5,249 bases of DNA, taken from NCBI GenBank assembly GCA_044227605.1, contig JBGAWJ010000102.1, forward strand, positions 1-5,249, given 5' to 3'. The notes beneath the pieces are model-generated. The model had not been told where the DNA came from. It saw only the letters and a program-made list of their open reading frames with translations, and ran no database searches. The translations under genes were made by a program, and so were the position numbers. Source of the DNA: JAEUKQ01 sp044227605. Its GTDB lineage: Bacteria; Pseudomonadota; Alphaproteobacteria; JAEUKQ01. Positions 1-5,249 of this stretch are shown in pieces; position 1 is the stretch's first letter; each line of letters begins with the position of its first letter.

Positions 1-596
1 ATTTATTGGCAATGCCACGGCAGCCACCGCCCATTATTTTAACCGTTCCGATGCCTTAGGCACCATGCCACATGCCTTAATTGGGTATGCAGGATCAACA
101 TTACGGGCAGTTGAATTATACCAACAAACTTTCCCAACGGAGCCTGTAACGGCCTTGGTCGATTATTTTGGCAAAGAAATCACCGATAGTTTGGAAGTTT
201 GCCATAAGTTCCGTCATCTGGTTGCCCAAGAAAAGCTAAGTATCCGTTTAGATACGCCAGGCANNNNNNNNNNCGGAAGCAGAATTGAAATATCTGGTGG
301 GGGCCGGGGTTTCTGCCGCTGCAGTTTTTTGCTTAAGGGAAGCCTTAGATGCGCACGGTTTTCAAAAAGTTAGAATTGTTGTTTCTTCTGGTTTTGATCC
401 TGCCAAATGTAAAGTGATGGCGGAAGCCAAAGCGCCGATTGATGTGGTTGGCACCGGTTCTTATTTGCCGCTGATTTGGACGGAAACCTATGCCACGGGT
501 GATATTATTGAGTATAACGGCCAACAACGGGTCAAAATTGGGCGTGAGTTTTTATTTCGCAAAGACTTAAAACCTAAATTAACAAATGTCCCTTAG
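1..596 (+). CDS. pncB: Nicotinate phosphoribosyltransferase, 3' part, with assembly gap
   Basis: This enzyme joins nicotinate to PRPP, with ATP hydrolysis, to make nicotinate mononucleotide in cytoplasmic NAD salvage. The gene is open at the left edge (frame starting at base 2, first residues FIGNATAATAHYF). It reads through GTMPHALIGYAG and VDYFGKEITDS up to RLDTPG, where ten N begin. After the gap it resumes one frame over with EAELKYLVGAGVSAAA, then SSGFDPAKCKVMAEA, PIDVVGTGSYLP and ETYATGDIIEYNG, and stops at TAG 594-596. The two halves match the same family on either side of the gap, so the frame change is best explained by a gap of wrong length and not by a mutation. The His of GTMPHAL probably corresponds to the family's phosphorylated active-site His; that is inference. 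The family is usually about 400 residues or more, so the N-terminal half lies outside the window. The function is confident; I cannot see whether the gene is intact across the gap. Confidence 0.88.
264..273. other. Assembly gap of ten N inside pncB
   Basis: Ten undetermined bases sit inside the coding region. The reading frame is continuous across them only if the true number of missing bases is a multiple of three, and ten is not. The N run is therefore probably a placeholder of arbitrary length. From memory of homologues, roughly 25-35 residues normally lie between the RLDT(P/H)GG segment and the (E)ELxYLVGxGVSAAA segment, so about 75-105 bases may be missing. Confidence 0.9.
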
Positions 597-610
597 GATA
601 GGGTATAGAT

Positions 611-666
611 AGCCAGATTTTCTATTCACTTCTTAAACGGCCTTTTCACGAAACCTGGTTTTTTTT
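611..666 (+). terminator. Possible intrinsic terminator after pncB
   Basis: Bases 611-621 (AGCCAGATTTT) can pair with 650-660 (GAAACCTGGTT) with one mismatch and two G-T pairs. The stem is followed directly by six T (661-666). It starts 15 bases after the pncB stop, which is the right place. The loop is long (28 bases) and the stem is only moderately stable, so this is tentative. Folding energies were not computed. Confidence 0.35.
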
Positions 667-669
667 GAG

Positions 670-695
670 CCCTGGTATTTCTGATAAAGCCGGGG
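670..695 (-). other. Short hairpin after the CoA-transferase stop
   Basis: CCCTGG (670-675) pairs with CCGGGG (690-695), with one G-T pair and a 14-base loop. It lies five bases beyond the TAA stop of the minus-strand CoA-transferase gene. On that strand it is followed by an A-run and not a T-run, so it lacks the tail of a classical intrinsic terminator. It may protect the 3' end of the transcript or be chance. Confidence 0.25.
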
Positions 696-699
696 AACC

Positions 700-1920
700 T
701 TAGCCAATAATATGGCTTTTTCGCAAAGCTGCAATTTCAGCTTTGGAAAGCTTTAACAAGTCTTTTAAAATTTCGTCCGTGTGTTCACCAAGGCGAGGGG
801 GGGCTGTCCGGTAAGTAACCGGGGTGGCTGACATTTTAATGGGATTGCCGATTAATTCAATCTCTTGGGAAGAAGACAAGGGATAATCCATCTTTATTTT
901 CATGTCCCTTGCTAAAATTTGGGGATCCTCAAAAACCTGTGCAATATTATTGACGGGGCTGCAGGGTACGCCCATGGCTGTTAATTGTTCGACCCAGTAT
1001 TTTTGGGGATGCTGACGAGTAATATTGTGCAACAACGGATATAAAATACTGCGGTTTTTGACCCGTTGATGATTGGTGTTAAAGCGGGGATCTTCACTAA
1101 TTTGGAAACATTGAGCCATTTGGCAGAATTTTTGGAATTGCTGGTCATTGCCGATGGCTAAAACAAAATGCCCATCTTGGCAAGGCATTACGGTATAGGG
1201 GACAATATTGGGATGTTCATTGCCAAAACGTTTGGGTGTTTGGCCAGATGTCAAATAATTCATCCCAACATTAGCAAGCCAGGCCACTTGGGTATCCAAC
1301 AAACCCAAATCAATATATTGCCCGTGCTGATGGCGATGGCGATGGTTAAGGGCTGCTAATATCGCAACAGCTGCATACATCCCACACATCAAATCGGCGA
1401 CCGCGACCCCGACTTTCATGGGCGCTCCTGCAGCCTCCCCCGTAATACTCATTAACCCGCCCATCGCCTGCGCTAAAAAATCGTAACCAGGCCGTGCAGC
1501 ATAGGGGCCATTTTGGCCAAATCCCGTAATGGAACAATAAATTAATTGTGGGAAATCTGGCGATAATTGCGGATAGGACAGGCCATATTTTGCCATATCG
1601 CCAACTTTGAAGTTTTCAATTAATATATCGCAACTACCTGCTAAATTTTTAATTAAATCCTGGCCGGGTTTTTGGGCAATATCGATGGCTAAGGATTTTT
1701 TATTACGGTTTGCAGATAAATAATAAGCGCTGTCCGTGCTTTCCTGGTTCTTACTGTTTTTGACGTAAGGAGGACCCCATTTTCTGGTATCGTCCCCTGC
1801 GCCGGGTTTTTCTATTTTGATCACCTCTGCCCCCAAATCACCCAAAAGCTGCGTGCAACTGGGGCCCGCCAGAATCCTTGTCAAATCAAGAACCCGAATA
1901 CCTGTTAAAGAACCGATCAT
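700..1920 (-). CDS. Family III (CaiB/BaiF) CoA-transferase
   Basis: A 406-residue cytoplasmic enzyme expected to move CoA from one acyl-CoA to a free carboxylic acid through an aspartyl-CoA thioester. It opens with GIRVLDLTRILAGP and LLGDLGAEVIKIEKPGAGDD, the nucleotide and CoA-binding N-terminus of the family. It continues with ILIENFKVGDMAKYGL, SITGFGQNGPYAARPGYDF and MGGLMSITG, and reaches the catalytic Asp in KVGVAVADLMCG (about D176). The C-terminal part has GQYIDLGLLDTQVAW, GVPCSPVNNIAQVFEDPQ and PRLGEHTDEIL. Length is normal for the family. I chose the ATG at 1920: GGGGGA stands just before it, and it gives the usual short lead (MIGSLTGIRVLDL). An in-frame GTG at 1938 would add six residues but has no ribosome site. 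It follows ruvX by 25 bases and is probably co-transcribed. The substrate cannot be read from sequence. A dicarboxyl-CoA transferase like human SUGCT, or a formyl-CoA/carnitine-type enzyme, are both possible. Confidence 0.9.
   Translation of the reverse strand: MIGSLTGIRVLDLTRILAGPSCTQLLGDLGAEVIKIEKPGAGDDTRKWGPPYVKNSKNQESTDSAYYLSANRNKKSLAIDIAQKPGQDLIKNLAGSCDILIENFKVGDMAKYGLSYPQLSPDFPQLIYCSITGFGQNGPYAARPGYDFLAQAMGGLMSITGEAAGAPMKVGVAVADLMCGMYAAVAILAALNHRHRHQHGQYIDLGLLDTQVAWLANVGMNYLTSGQTPKRFGNEHPNIVPYTVMPCQDGHFVLAIGNDQQFQKFCQMAQCFQISEDPRFNTNHQRVKNRSILYPLLHNITRQHPQKYWVEQLTAMGVPCSPVNNIAQVFEDPQILARDMKIKMDYPLSSSQEIELIGNPIKMSATPVTYRTAPPRLGEHTDEILKDLLKLSKAEIAALRKSHIIG
1329..1345. repeat. GATGGC hexamer repeat in the CoA-transferase gene
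   Basis: GATGGC occurs in nearly three tandem copies (1329-1345). On the coding (minus) strand it makes alternating His-Arg codons, giving the stretch LNHRHRHQHGQYIDLGLLD. In most relatives this spot is a short variable segment between a helix and the conserved GQxID motif, so the His-Arg run probably lies in a surface loop. The repeat could vary in copy number by slippage without breaking the frame. Confidence 0.6.
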
Positions 1921-1923
1921 TTT

Positions 1924-1929
1924 TCCCCC
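1924..1929 (-). promoter_or_regulatory. Ribosome binding site of the CoA-transferase
   Basis: On the minus strand GGGGGA is followed by AAA and then ATG at 1920. It is the only purine-rich match near the gene's candidate starts, and it decides for the ATG at 1920 over the GTG at 1938. The spacing is rather short. Confidence 0.5.
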
Positions 1930-1945
1930 AATTTTCACATGTTTT

Positions 1946-2434
1946 TTATATGCTTGGTGATGTCGCGATCAAGGTGGATGAGAAACTATCCAGAAAACCT
2001 TGTAATATATAACTGGCTGCCAGTTTATCAACCAATTTATCCCTTTTCTGCCGGGAGATGTCCGCATCAATCATCTGCCTATTGACGGCCATGGTGGATA
2101 GCCGTTCATCCCAAAAAATAATAGGGATGTCTTTTTTTTGGATAATGTTTTTGGCAAATTGCTGCACTGACTGGCATCTAGGCCCTTCACTGCCGTTCAT
2201 ATTGAGGGGAAATCCGATGACAACCGCATATATCTGAAATTCATCAATGGTTTTTTGCAATTCCATGTAATCCAAGTGGAATTTTTGCCGCTTGATGGTG
2301 CGTAAAGGGGAGGCAATGATTAATCCGGCATCACTCAGGGCTATGCCAATGGTCTTCTCCCCGACATCCAAACCTATAATCCGTGAATGGCGAGATTTTT
2401 GCAAAAGTAAAAATTCTTGTCTGGTAATAATCAT
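1946..2434 (-). CDS. ruvX: RuvX/YqgF family nuclease (putative pre-16S rRNA / Holliday junction resolvase)
   Basis: A 162-residue cytoplasmic RNase H-fold protein. In E. coli the family (YqgF) is tied to maturation of the 16S rRNA 5' end, and it is often annotated as a Holliday junction resolvase. Visible motifs are GLDVGEKTIGIALSD (residues 21-35, first catalytic Asp D23), GFPLNMNGSEGPR (74-86), WDERLST (108-114) and DKLAASYILQGFLD (136-149, with the last conserved acidic residue D136). The chosen start is ATG at 2434. It gives a 15-20 residue lead before the GLDVG strand, as in other alphaproteobacterial members. An in-frame TTG at 2500 would add 22 residues, but a perfect TATAAT -10 box (2473-2468) lies inside that extension. 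The Shine-Dalgarno sequence is weak (GGA four bases before ATG). It is the first gene of a likely two-gene unit with the CoA-transferase. Confidence 0.92.
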   Translation of the reverse strand: MIITRQEFLLLQKSRHSRIIGLDVGEKTIGIALSDAGLIIASPLRTIKRQKFHLDYMELQKTIDEFQIYAVVIGFPLNMNGSEGPRCQSVQQFAKNIIQKKDIPIIFWDERLSTMAVNRQMIDADISRQKRDKLVDKLAASYILQGFLDSFSSTLIATSPSI

Positions 2435-2467
2435 GGGGTCCAATTTTAACAGGGATAAGATCAGTTG

Positions 2468-2473
2468 ATTATA
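2468..2473 (-). promoter_or_regulatory. Perfect -10 box of the ruvX promoter
   Basis: The minus strand reads TATAAT from 2473 to 2468, within CGTATTATAATC. Transcription would begin near 2461 and leave a leader of about 27 bases before the ATG at 2434. No good -35 box is seen 16-18 bases upstream (the hexamer there is about TAAAGC), so the promoter may depend on the -10 or on an activator. Confidence 0.5.
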
Positions 2474-2587
2474 ATACGAAAATATAACTGGCTTTACCAA
2501 CGATATGCTATTATTTTCTGCAGGGTTAAGGGATCAGCATTTGGTAAATCCATGAGACAGGGATAACATTCAATTTGTTTTTTATAA

Positions 2588-2616
2588 TTACCTGTTATAT
2601 TGCATTCTTCAGGTAA
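2588..2616. repeat. 7-bp inverted repeat, candidate operator
   Basis: TTACCTG (2588-2594) and CAGGTAA (2610-2616) are perfect inverted copies separated by 15 bases. The half-site centres are 22 bases apart, about two helical turns, which suits a dimeric regulator. No T-run follows on either strand, so it is not an intrinsic terminator. It lies between the ruvX promoter and the exporter gene. The regulator is unknown, and the repeat may be chance in AT-rich DNA. Confidence 0.35.
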
Positions 2617-2658
2617 AAACACCTAATTCATGATGACGACGGAAAGATAAACGATTGA

Positions 2659-2688
2659 TTGACGATAAAAAATTGCCGTTATTTTTAT
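2659..2688 (+). promoter_or_regulatory. Possible promoter of the LysE-family gene
   Basis: TTGACG (2659-2664) is close to the -35 consensus and is followed, after 18 bases, by TTTTAT (2683-2688), a 4-of-6 match to the -10 consensus. It would give a leader of about 50 bases before the ATG at 2744. It is tentative because the -10 is poor. An alternative further upstream is TTGTTT (2575-2580) with TATATT (2596-2601), with a short 15-base spacer. Confidence 0.3.
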
Positions 2689-2743
2689 GCCCAATGAGAC
2701 TGGCCGGCTATCCATTAATTTTTGGCGATAAGCGGTCTTAGCC

Positions 2744-3532
2744 ATGGGTGCAGAAGAATTTGGGTTGCTGATGCTGGTAATCAAGGGCGCCTCAATCGGG
2801 TTTGTGATCGGCATTCCCGTTGGGCCGACCGCCTTGCTGCTGATACGGCGCACCATTGTATCGGGTTGGGCAGGGGGATTATCTGTAAGCGCAGGGGCAG
2901 CTTTTGCCGATGCTGTTTATGGAGGGATTGCGGCCTATGGGTTATCGCTAGTAGGCGATTTTTTTATCCATTACAAAGAATGGGTTAGCGTGATCGGTTT
3001 TATTATTCTCGTTAGTTTAGGGATTGTGGAATGGCGGTCCCATCCACCCGATCCTTTAGCCAATAACCCAACTGACCCGAAAACCCTTATCAGGGGTTTT
3101 GTGGTTTCTTTTTCCATTACCTTTTTTAATCCCATGACCTTGTTTTCGATGACAGCGATAATGGCTGGATTTGGCGTATTGGGACAAGGGGTTGGTAAAT
3201 TGGGTAATCCGGTTTATGGGGATTTTGCCATTATATTATTTATTACGGCCCTTTTTCTAGGGTCTTTAATCTGGTGGGCATTATTAACCTTAGTTACAAA
3301 ATTTATTAAAAACCGCTTAAGCCAAAAAATGCTCTTAAGGTTAAGTCGTTTTTCGGCCATTTTATTGGTTGGTTTTGGCATCTACGTCTTGACCCATACC
3401 TTTCAAATTACCGAAGAGCAGAGTAATAACCATCTTGATGATCTTGCCCCAAATTCCATTAGTTGCTTGCCCACGGGGGTAGGCTTTTCCCCCCTTGGAT
3501 TAAGCCCTTACAGGAAAGTTGCATTGGTCTAA
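2744..3532 (+). CDS. LysE/RhtB-family exporter with extended C-terminal tail
   Basis: An inner-membrane protein of 262 residues, probably exporting an amino acid or similar small molecule. The N-terminal membrane segment carries GFVIGIPVGPTALLLIRRTI (residues 19-38), the family's G-x-x-x-GP hallmark. It is followed by GGLSVSAGAAFADAVYGGIAAYG (second segment), a third near 81-96, FFNPMTLF (127-134, the conserved NP) in the fourth, a fifth near 161-184 and a sixth near 203-217. The family is usually 200-220 residues and ends just after that last segment. Here a soluble tail of about 45 residues follows (from THTFQITEEQSNNH on) and resembles nothing I recognise. ATG at 2744 is the only good start, as an in-frame stop lies at 2729-2731; no clear ribosome site is seen. 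The substrate cannot be told. It is transcribed away from ruvX and towards hemB. Confidence 0.85.
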   Translation: MGAEEFGLLMLVIKGASIGFVIGIPVGPTALLLIRRTIVSGWAGGLSVSAGAAFADAVYGGIAAYGLSLVGDFFIHYKEWVSVIGFIILVSLGIVEWRSHPPDPLANNPTDPKTLIRGFVVSFSITFFNPMTLFSMTAIMAGFGVLGQGVGKLGNPVYGDFAIILFITALFLGSLIWWALLTLVTKFIKNRLSQKMLLRLSRFSAILLVGFGIYVLTHTFQITEEQSNNHLDDLAPNSISCLPTGVGFSPLGLSPYRKVALV

Positions 3533-3680
3533 AGGGTACTCTCAGCCATACAGTAAAATGGATGGCAAGAATCGATTGTTTTTTACAATAAAGCTGATGG
3601 GCTATAAATTCATGACCCTGTGCCAAAAAAATGATAGGGATAAACCTAATATAGATGTCAACCCTTAAACTTTGGGTGGG
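3533..3680. other. Convergent spacer between exporter gene and hemB
   Basis: This holds the 3' flanks of two converging genes. AGCCATACAG (3544-3553) is an imperfect inverted match, with single-base bulges, to CTGATGGGCT (3594-3603). Inside it, ATTGT (3575-3579) and ACAAT (3585-3589) flank TTTTT. The structure is AT-rich and weak, but it could help end transcription of the exporter gene. No coding sequence is seen. Confidence 0.35.
3625..3665 (-). terminator. Weak candidate terminator after hemB
   Basis: On the minus strand AGGG (3665-3662) can pair with CCCT (3639-3636), and a run of seven T follows four bases later (3631-3625). The stem is only four base pairs, so the main support is its position, about 16 bases after the hemB stop, and the T-run. 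Confidence 0.22.
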
Positions 3681-4730
3681 CTACATCTCTAATTGATCCA
3701 ACTTTCTTACAACGTCAAGGGCTGCATAGGTTAAGATTGCATTGGCACCTGCCCTTTTAAAAGCTAGCAAACTTTCCAGCATTAATTTTGTTGAATCCCC
3801 CCAACCTTGTTTAGCAGCGGCTTTTATCATAGCATATTCGCCACTTACTTGATAAACAAAAGTCGGCATTTGGAAGGTGGTTTTCACCCGGTATAGGATA
3901 TCCAAGTAAGGCAATCCCGGTTTAACCATTAAAATATCGGCGCCTTCCTTGATATCCAAATCGCACTCCCGCAAGGCTTCATCACTGTTAGCGGGATTCA
4001 TTTGGTATGTTCTTTTGTCTTTTTTGCCAAGGGCTTTGGCTGATCCCACCGCTTGCCTGAACGGGCCATAGAAAGAGGACGCGTATTTGACGGCATAGGA
4101 AAGGATGGCGCAGTTGATAAAGCCTGCTTGATCCAAAAATTGCCTGATAGCGCCAATACGGCCGTCCATCATGTCAGAGGGGGCAACTATATCTGCCCCT
4201 GCTTCTGCCTGGGCTAAGGCTTGCTTACATAAAACTGCAATGGTTTGATCATTATGGATTTCTTCGTTGATCATTAAGCCATCATGGCCGTGGGGCGTAT
4301 AAGGATCTAATGCAACATCACAAATGACGCCGATTTCAGGCACATTTTTTTTAATTGCCCGGATGGCTTGATTGCAAAGATTGTTGGGGTTATATGCTTC
4401 TTTCGCATCATTAGATTTTTTCTCGGTAGGTACCACCGGAAAAATGGCAATCGCCGGAATGCCAAGTTTTACTGCCTGGGAAGCGGTTTTCAATAGGTGG
4501 TTAAGCGATAATCGATGGATCCCCGGCATTGCAGGTATTGGTATTTGGTCTTCCCTACCGTCATGAATAAAGACCGGTAAAATTAGGTCAGTTGCCTGCA
4601 AAGTATTTTCCGCCAATAATCGACGATACCAAGGATGTAGGCGGTTGCGCCTTAAGCGGATGGCAGGGAAGCTGCCATTTGCTGAAAAAGGGGGTGTAGA
4701 TTTTTTAATAAAAGAAGGGGCGGAAACCAT
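3681..4730 (-). CDS. hemB: Porphobilinogen synthase (delta-aminolevulinic acid dehydratase)
   Basis: A 349-residue cytoplasmic enzyme that condenses two molecules of 5-aminolevulinate to porphobilinogen, the second common step of haem and other tetrapyrrole synthesis; the family forms octamers. Both Schiff-base lysines are present: K215 in SYAVKYASSFYGPFR and K270 in ADILMVKPGLPYLDI. Other marks are FPVVP (97-101), PSDMMDGRIGAIR (184-196) and FVYQVSGEYAMI (291-302). The metal-site segment is DVALDPYTPHGHDG (138-151). It has Ala, Asp and Asp (A140, D142, D150) where zinc enzymes have three cysteines, so this is the zinc-independent, Mg-responsive class known from Pseudomonas and many alphaproteobacteria. 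Length is normal and the gene looks intact. The ATG at 4730 has AGGA seven bases upstream. It follows an acyl-CoA dehydrogenase gene on the same strand after 65 bases and probably has its own promoter. Confidence 0.97.
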   Translation of the reverse strand: MVSAPSFIKKSTPPFSANGSFPAIRLRRNRLHPWYRRLLAENTLQATDLILPVFIHDGREDQIPIPAMPGIHRLSLNHLLKTASQAVKLGIPAIAIFPVVPTEKKSNDAKEAYNPNNLCNQAIRAIKKNVPEIGVICDVALDPYTPHGHDGLMINEEIHNDQTIAVLCKQALAQAEAGADIVAPSDMMDGRIGAIRQFLDQAGFINCAILSYAVKYASSFYGPFRQAVGSAKALGKKDKRTYQMNPANSDEALRECDLDIKEGADILMVKPGLPYLDILYRVKTTFQMPTFVYQVSGEYAMIKAAAKQGWGDSTKLMLESLLAFKRAGANAILTYAALDVVRKLDQLEM

Positions 4731-4737
4731 GGGTTTA

Positions 4738-4741
4738 TCCT
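4738..4741 (-). promoter_or_regulatory. Ribosome binding site of hemB
   Basis: On the minus strand AGGA stands seven bases before the ATG at 4730 (AGGATAAACCCATG). This is normal spacing and supports that start. Confidence 0.65.
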
Positions 4742-4755
4742 ATCAAATATGGGTC

Positions 4756-4781
4756 AAAAAGGGCGTATTTGAATTACCCTT
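4756..4781 (-). terminator. Hairpin with T-run between acyl-CoA dehydrogenase and hemB
   Basis: On the minus strand AAGGGTA (4781-4775) can pair with TAC and CCTT (within 4767-4759), with a two-base bulge and a seven-base loop. The paired TT runs into a T-tract ending at 4756. It could end the acyl-CoA dehydrogenase transcript. It lies downstream of the likely hemB -10 box, so it may instead sit at the very start of the hemB leader. The stem is short, so confidence is limited. Confidence 0.35.
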
Positions 4782-4787
4782 ATTATA
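4782..4787 (-). promoter_or_regulatory. Perfect -10 box, likely hemB promoter
   Basis: The minus strand reads TATAAT (4787-4782) inside the 12-base palindrome TTATTATAATAA (4780-4791). Transcription would start near 4775, leaving a leader of about 45 bases for hemB. No strong -35 box is visible; any such element would fall inside the end of the acyl-CoA dehydrogenase gene. Confidence 0.45.
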
Positions 4788-4795
4788 ATAAAAAA

Positions 4796-5249
4796 TCAGA
4801 AAGAAATGATTGGCAATTCCAAAATAGAGGAACAGCCCCCCATCACTGTAATGGCATCTTGCTCAGCTTGGGGTAAAATACTGTCAGCATAAAATTTGGC
4901 AATCAATAACCTGTTTTGATGAACAGCCGGATCAATTTTTGCCATACCTAGTAACCGCTTGCTGGCGATAGTTCCTTCCGCTAATAACCAACCCATATAG
5001 ACTGTCCCGAATAAATGGATATAGGGGTTAGCACCGGCTAAAATCCGTGCGGAATTTTGGCGGTAATTTTCTAAAATCCAATCCGTGGTTTCTTCTAAAG
5101 CATCAATGCCCGCCTCGAGTGAAAAACGGATAGAGGCTCCATCTTCAGTCAATTCACGGGTTAAGGCGGGGATGGTTTCGCGCATACCATCTAAAAATAT
5201 CCGGACGGAAGCCCCGTTCTTTTCCAGCAATTCACTGGTGATAACCTGC
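4796..5249 (-). CDS. Acyl-CoA dehydrogenase, C-terminal part (runs off the window)
   Basis: The last 150 or so residues of a protein whose frame stays open to the right edge (first visible residues QVITSELLEKNGASVRIF), so the internal TTG at 5230 is not its start. The visible part matches the C-terminal helical extension found in the larger acyl-CoA dehydrogenases of about 590 residues (DmdC-like, Pfam 'Acetyl-CoA dehydrogenase C-terminal like'). Signs are ANPYIHLFGTVYMGWLLAEG, then AKFYADSILPQAEQDAITVMGG, ending in SSILELPIISF with TGA at 4798-4796. Such flavoproteins oxidise acyl-CoA to enoyl-CoA and pass electrons to electron-transfer flavoprotein. The FAD and catalytic Glu regions lie outside the window, so activity and substrate cannot be judged. 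It is upstream of hemB on the same strand, 65 bases away. Confidence 0.8.
   Translation of the reverse strand, partial: QVITSELLEKNGASVRIFLDGMRETIPALTRELTEDGASIRFSLEAGIDALEETTDWILENYRQNSARILAGANPYIHLFGTVYMGWLLAEGTIASKRLLGMAKIDPAVHQNRLLIAKFYADSILPQAEQDAITVMGGCSSILELPIISF

Larger units (their letters stand above)
2435..2743. promoter_or_regulatory. Divergent intergenic region between ruvX and the LysE-family gene
   Basis: About 310 AT-rich bases separate the divergent starts of ruvX and the exporter gene. They contain the ruvX -10 box, a 7-bp inverted repeat at 2588-2616 and a possible rightward promoter near 2659-2688, listed separately. Open frames crossing it, such as a minus-strand one at 2856-2623 that overlaps the exporter gene, resemble no protein family. 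I see no RNA gene or riboswitch that I can name. Confidence 0.6.

Noticed and set aside
264..596. Frameshifted pncB as a pseudogene
   Set aside because: The frame change coincides exactly with the run of N, and both flanks keep conserved motifs without stops. An assembly gap explains it.
1168..1537. Short open frames on both strands inside the CoA-transferase gene
   Set aside because: The CoA-transferase frame carries all family motifs across this stretch. The others have no motifs or ribosome sites.
2623..2856. Minus-strand open frame of 77 codons overlapping the exporter start
   Set aside because: It lies largely opposite the well-supported exporter N-terminus, and its translation resembles no family. 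It is an antisense shadow.
4278..4319. Loss of zinc-binding cysteines in HemB as a sign of inactivation
   Set aside because: Ala/Asp/Asp at these positions is the normal state of the Mg-type HemB class, and both catalytic lysines are present.
5228..5230. TTG as the start of a small independent 144-residue protein
   Set aside because: The frame is open through to the right edge, and the sequence matches only the C-terminal extension of a longer acyl-CoA dehydrogenase.
1..5249. A defence island, mobile element, CRISPR array or other new system
   Set aside because: Every substantial open frame falls into a known housekeeping or metabolic family. I saw no direct-repeat array, transposase, integrase, toxin-antitoxin pair or terminal inverted repeats.

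Overview
This is a moderately AT-rich bacterial chromosome segment. It carries ordinary housekeeping and metabolic genes and no mobile element, CRISPR array, tRNA or rRNA that I can see. The protein types point to an alphaproteobacterium, perhaps near the Rhodospirillales. The nicotinate phosphoribosyltransferase has the form I associate with that class, the porphobilinogen synthase is the aspartate-rich (non-zinc) type common there, and the RuvX and acyl-CoA dehydrogenase forms fit. No marker in the window settles the genus.

Layout. Bases 1-596 (+) are the 3' part of a nicotinate phosphoribosyltransferase gene, interrupted by ten N (264-273) that mark an assembly gap. A short convergent spacer follows. 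Next come two minus-strand genes that probably form one unit: ruvX (2434-1946), then a family III (CaiB/BaiF) CoA-transferase (1920-700). A divergent intergenic region of about 310 bases (2435-2743) holds a good -10 box for ruvX, a 7-bp dyad and a possible promoter for the rightward gene. That gene, 2744-3532 (+), is a LysE/RhtB-type membrane exporter with an unusual C-terminal tail. It converges on hemB (4730-3681, -). Upstream of hemB, on the same strand, is the 3' end of an acyl-CoA dehydrogenase gene (5249-4796, -) that runs off the window.

Function. The genes cover NAD salvage (pncB), RNA or DNA processing (ruvX), acyl-CoA chemistry (CoA-transferase and acyl-CoA dehydrogenase), small-molecule export (LysE family) and haem biosynthesis (hemB). 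They do not look like one pathway. The acyl-CoA dehydrogenase and the CoA-transferase could both serve acid catabolism, but hemB, lysE and ruvX lie between them. I found no convincing undescribed system. The points worth a second look are small: start-site corrections, the assembly gap, a candidate operator, the exporter tail, and the hairpin and promoter overlap in front of hemB.
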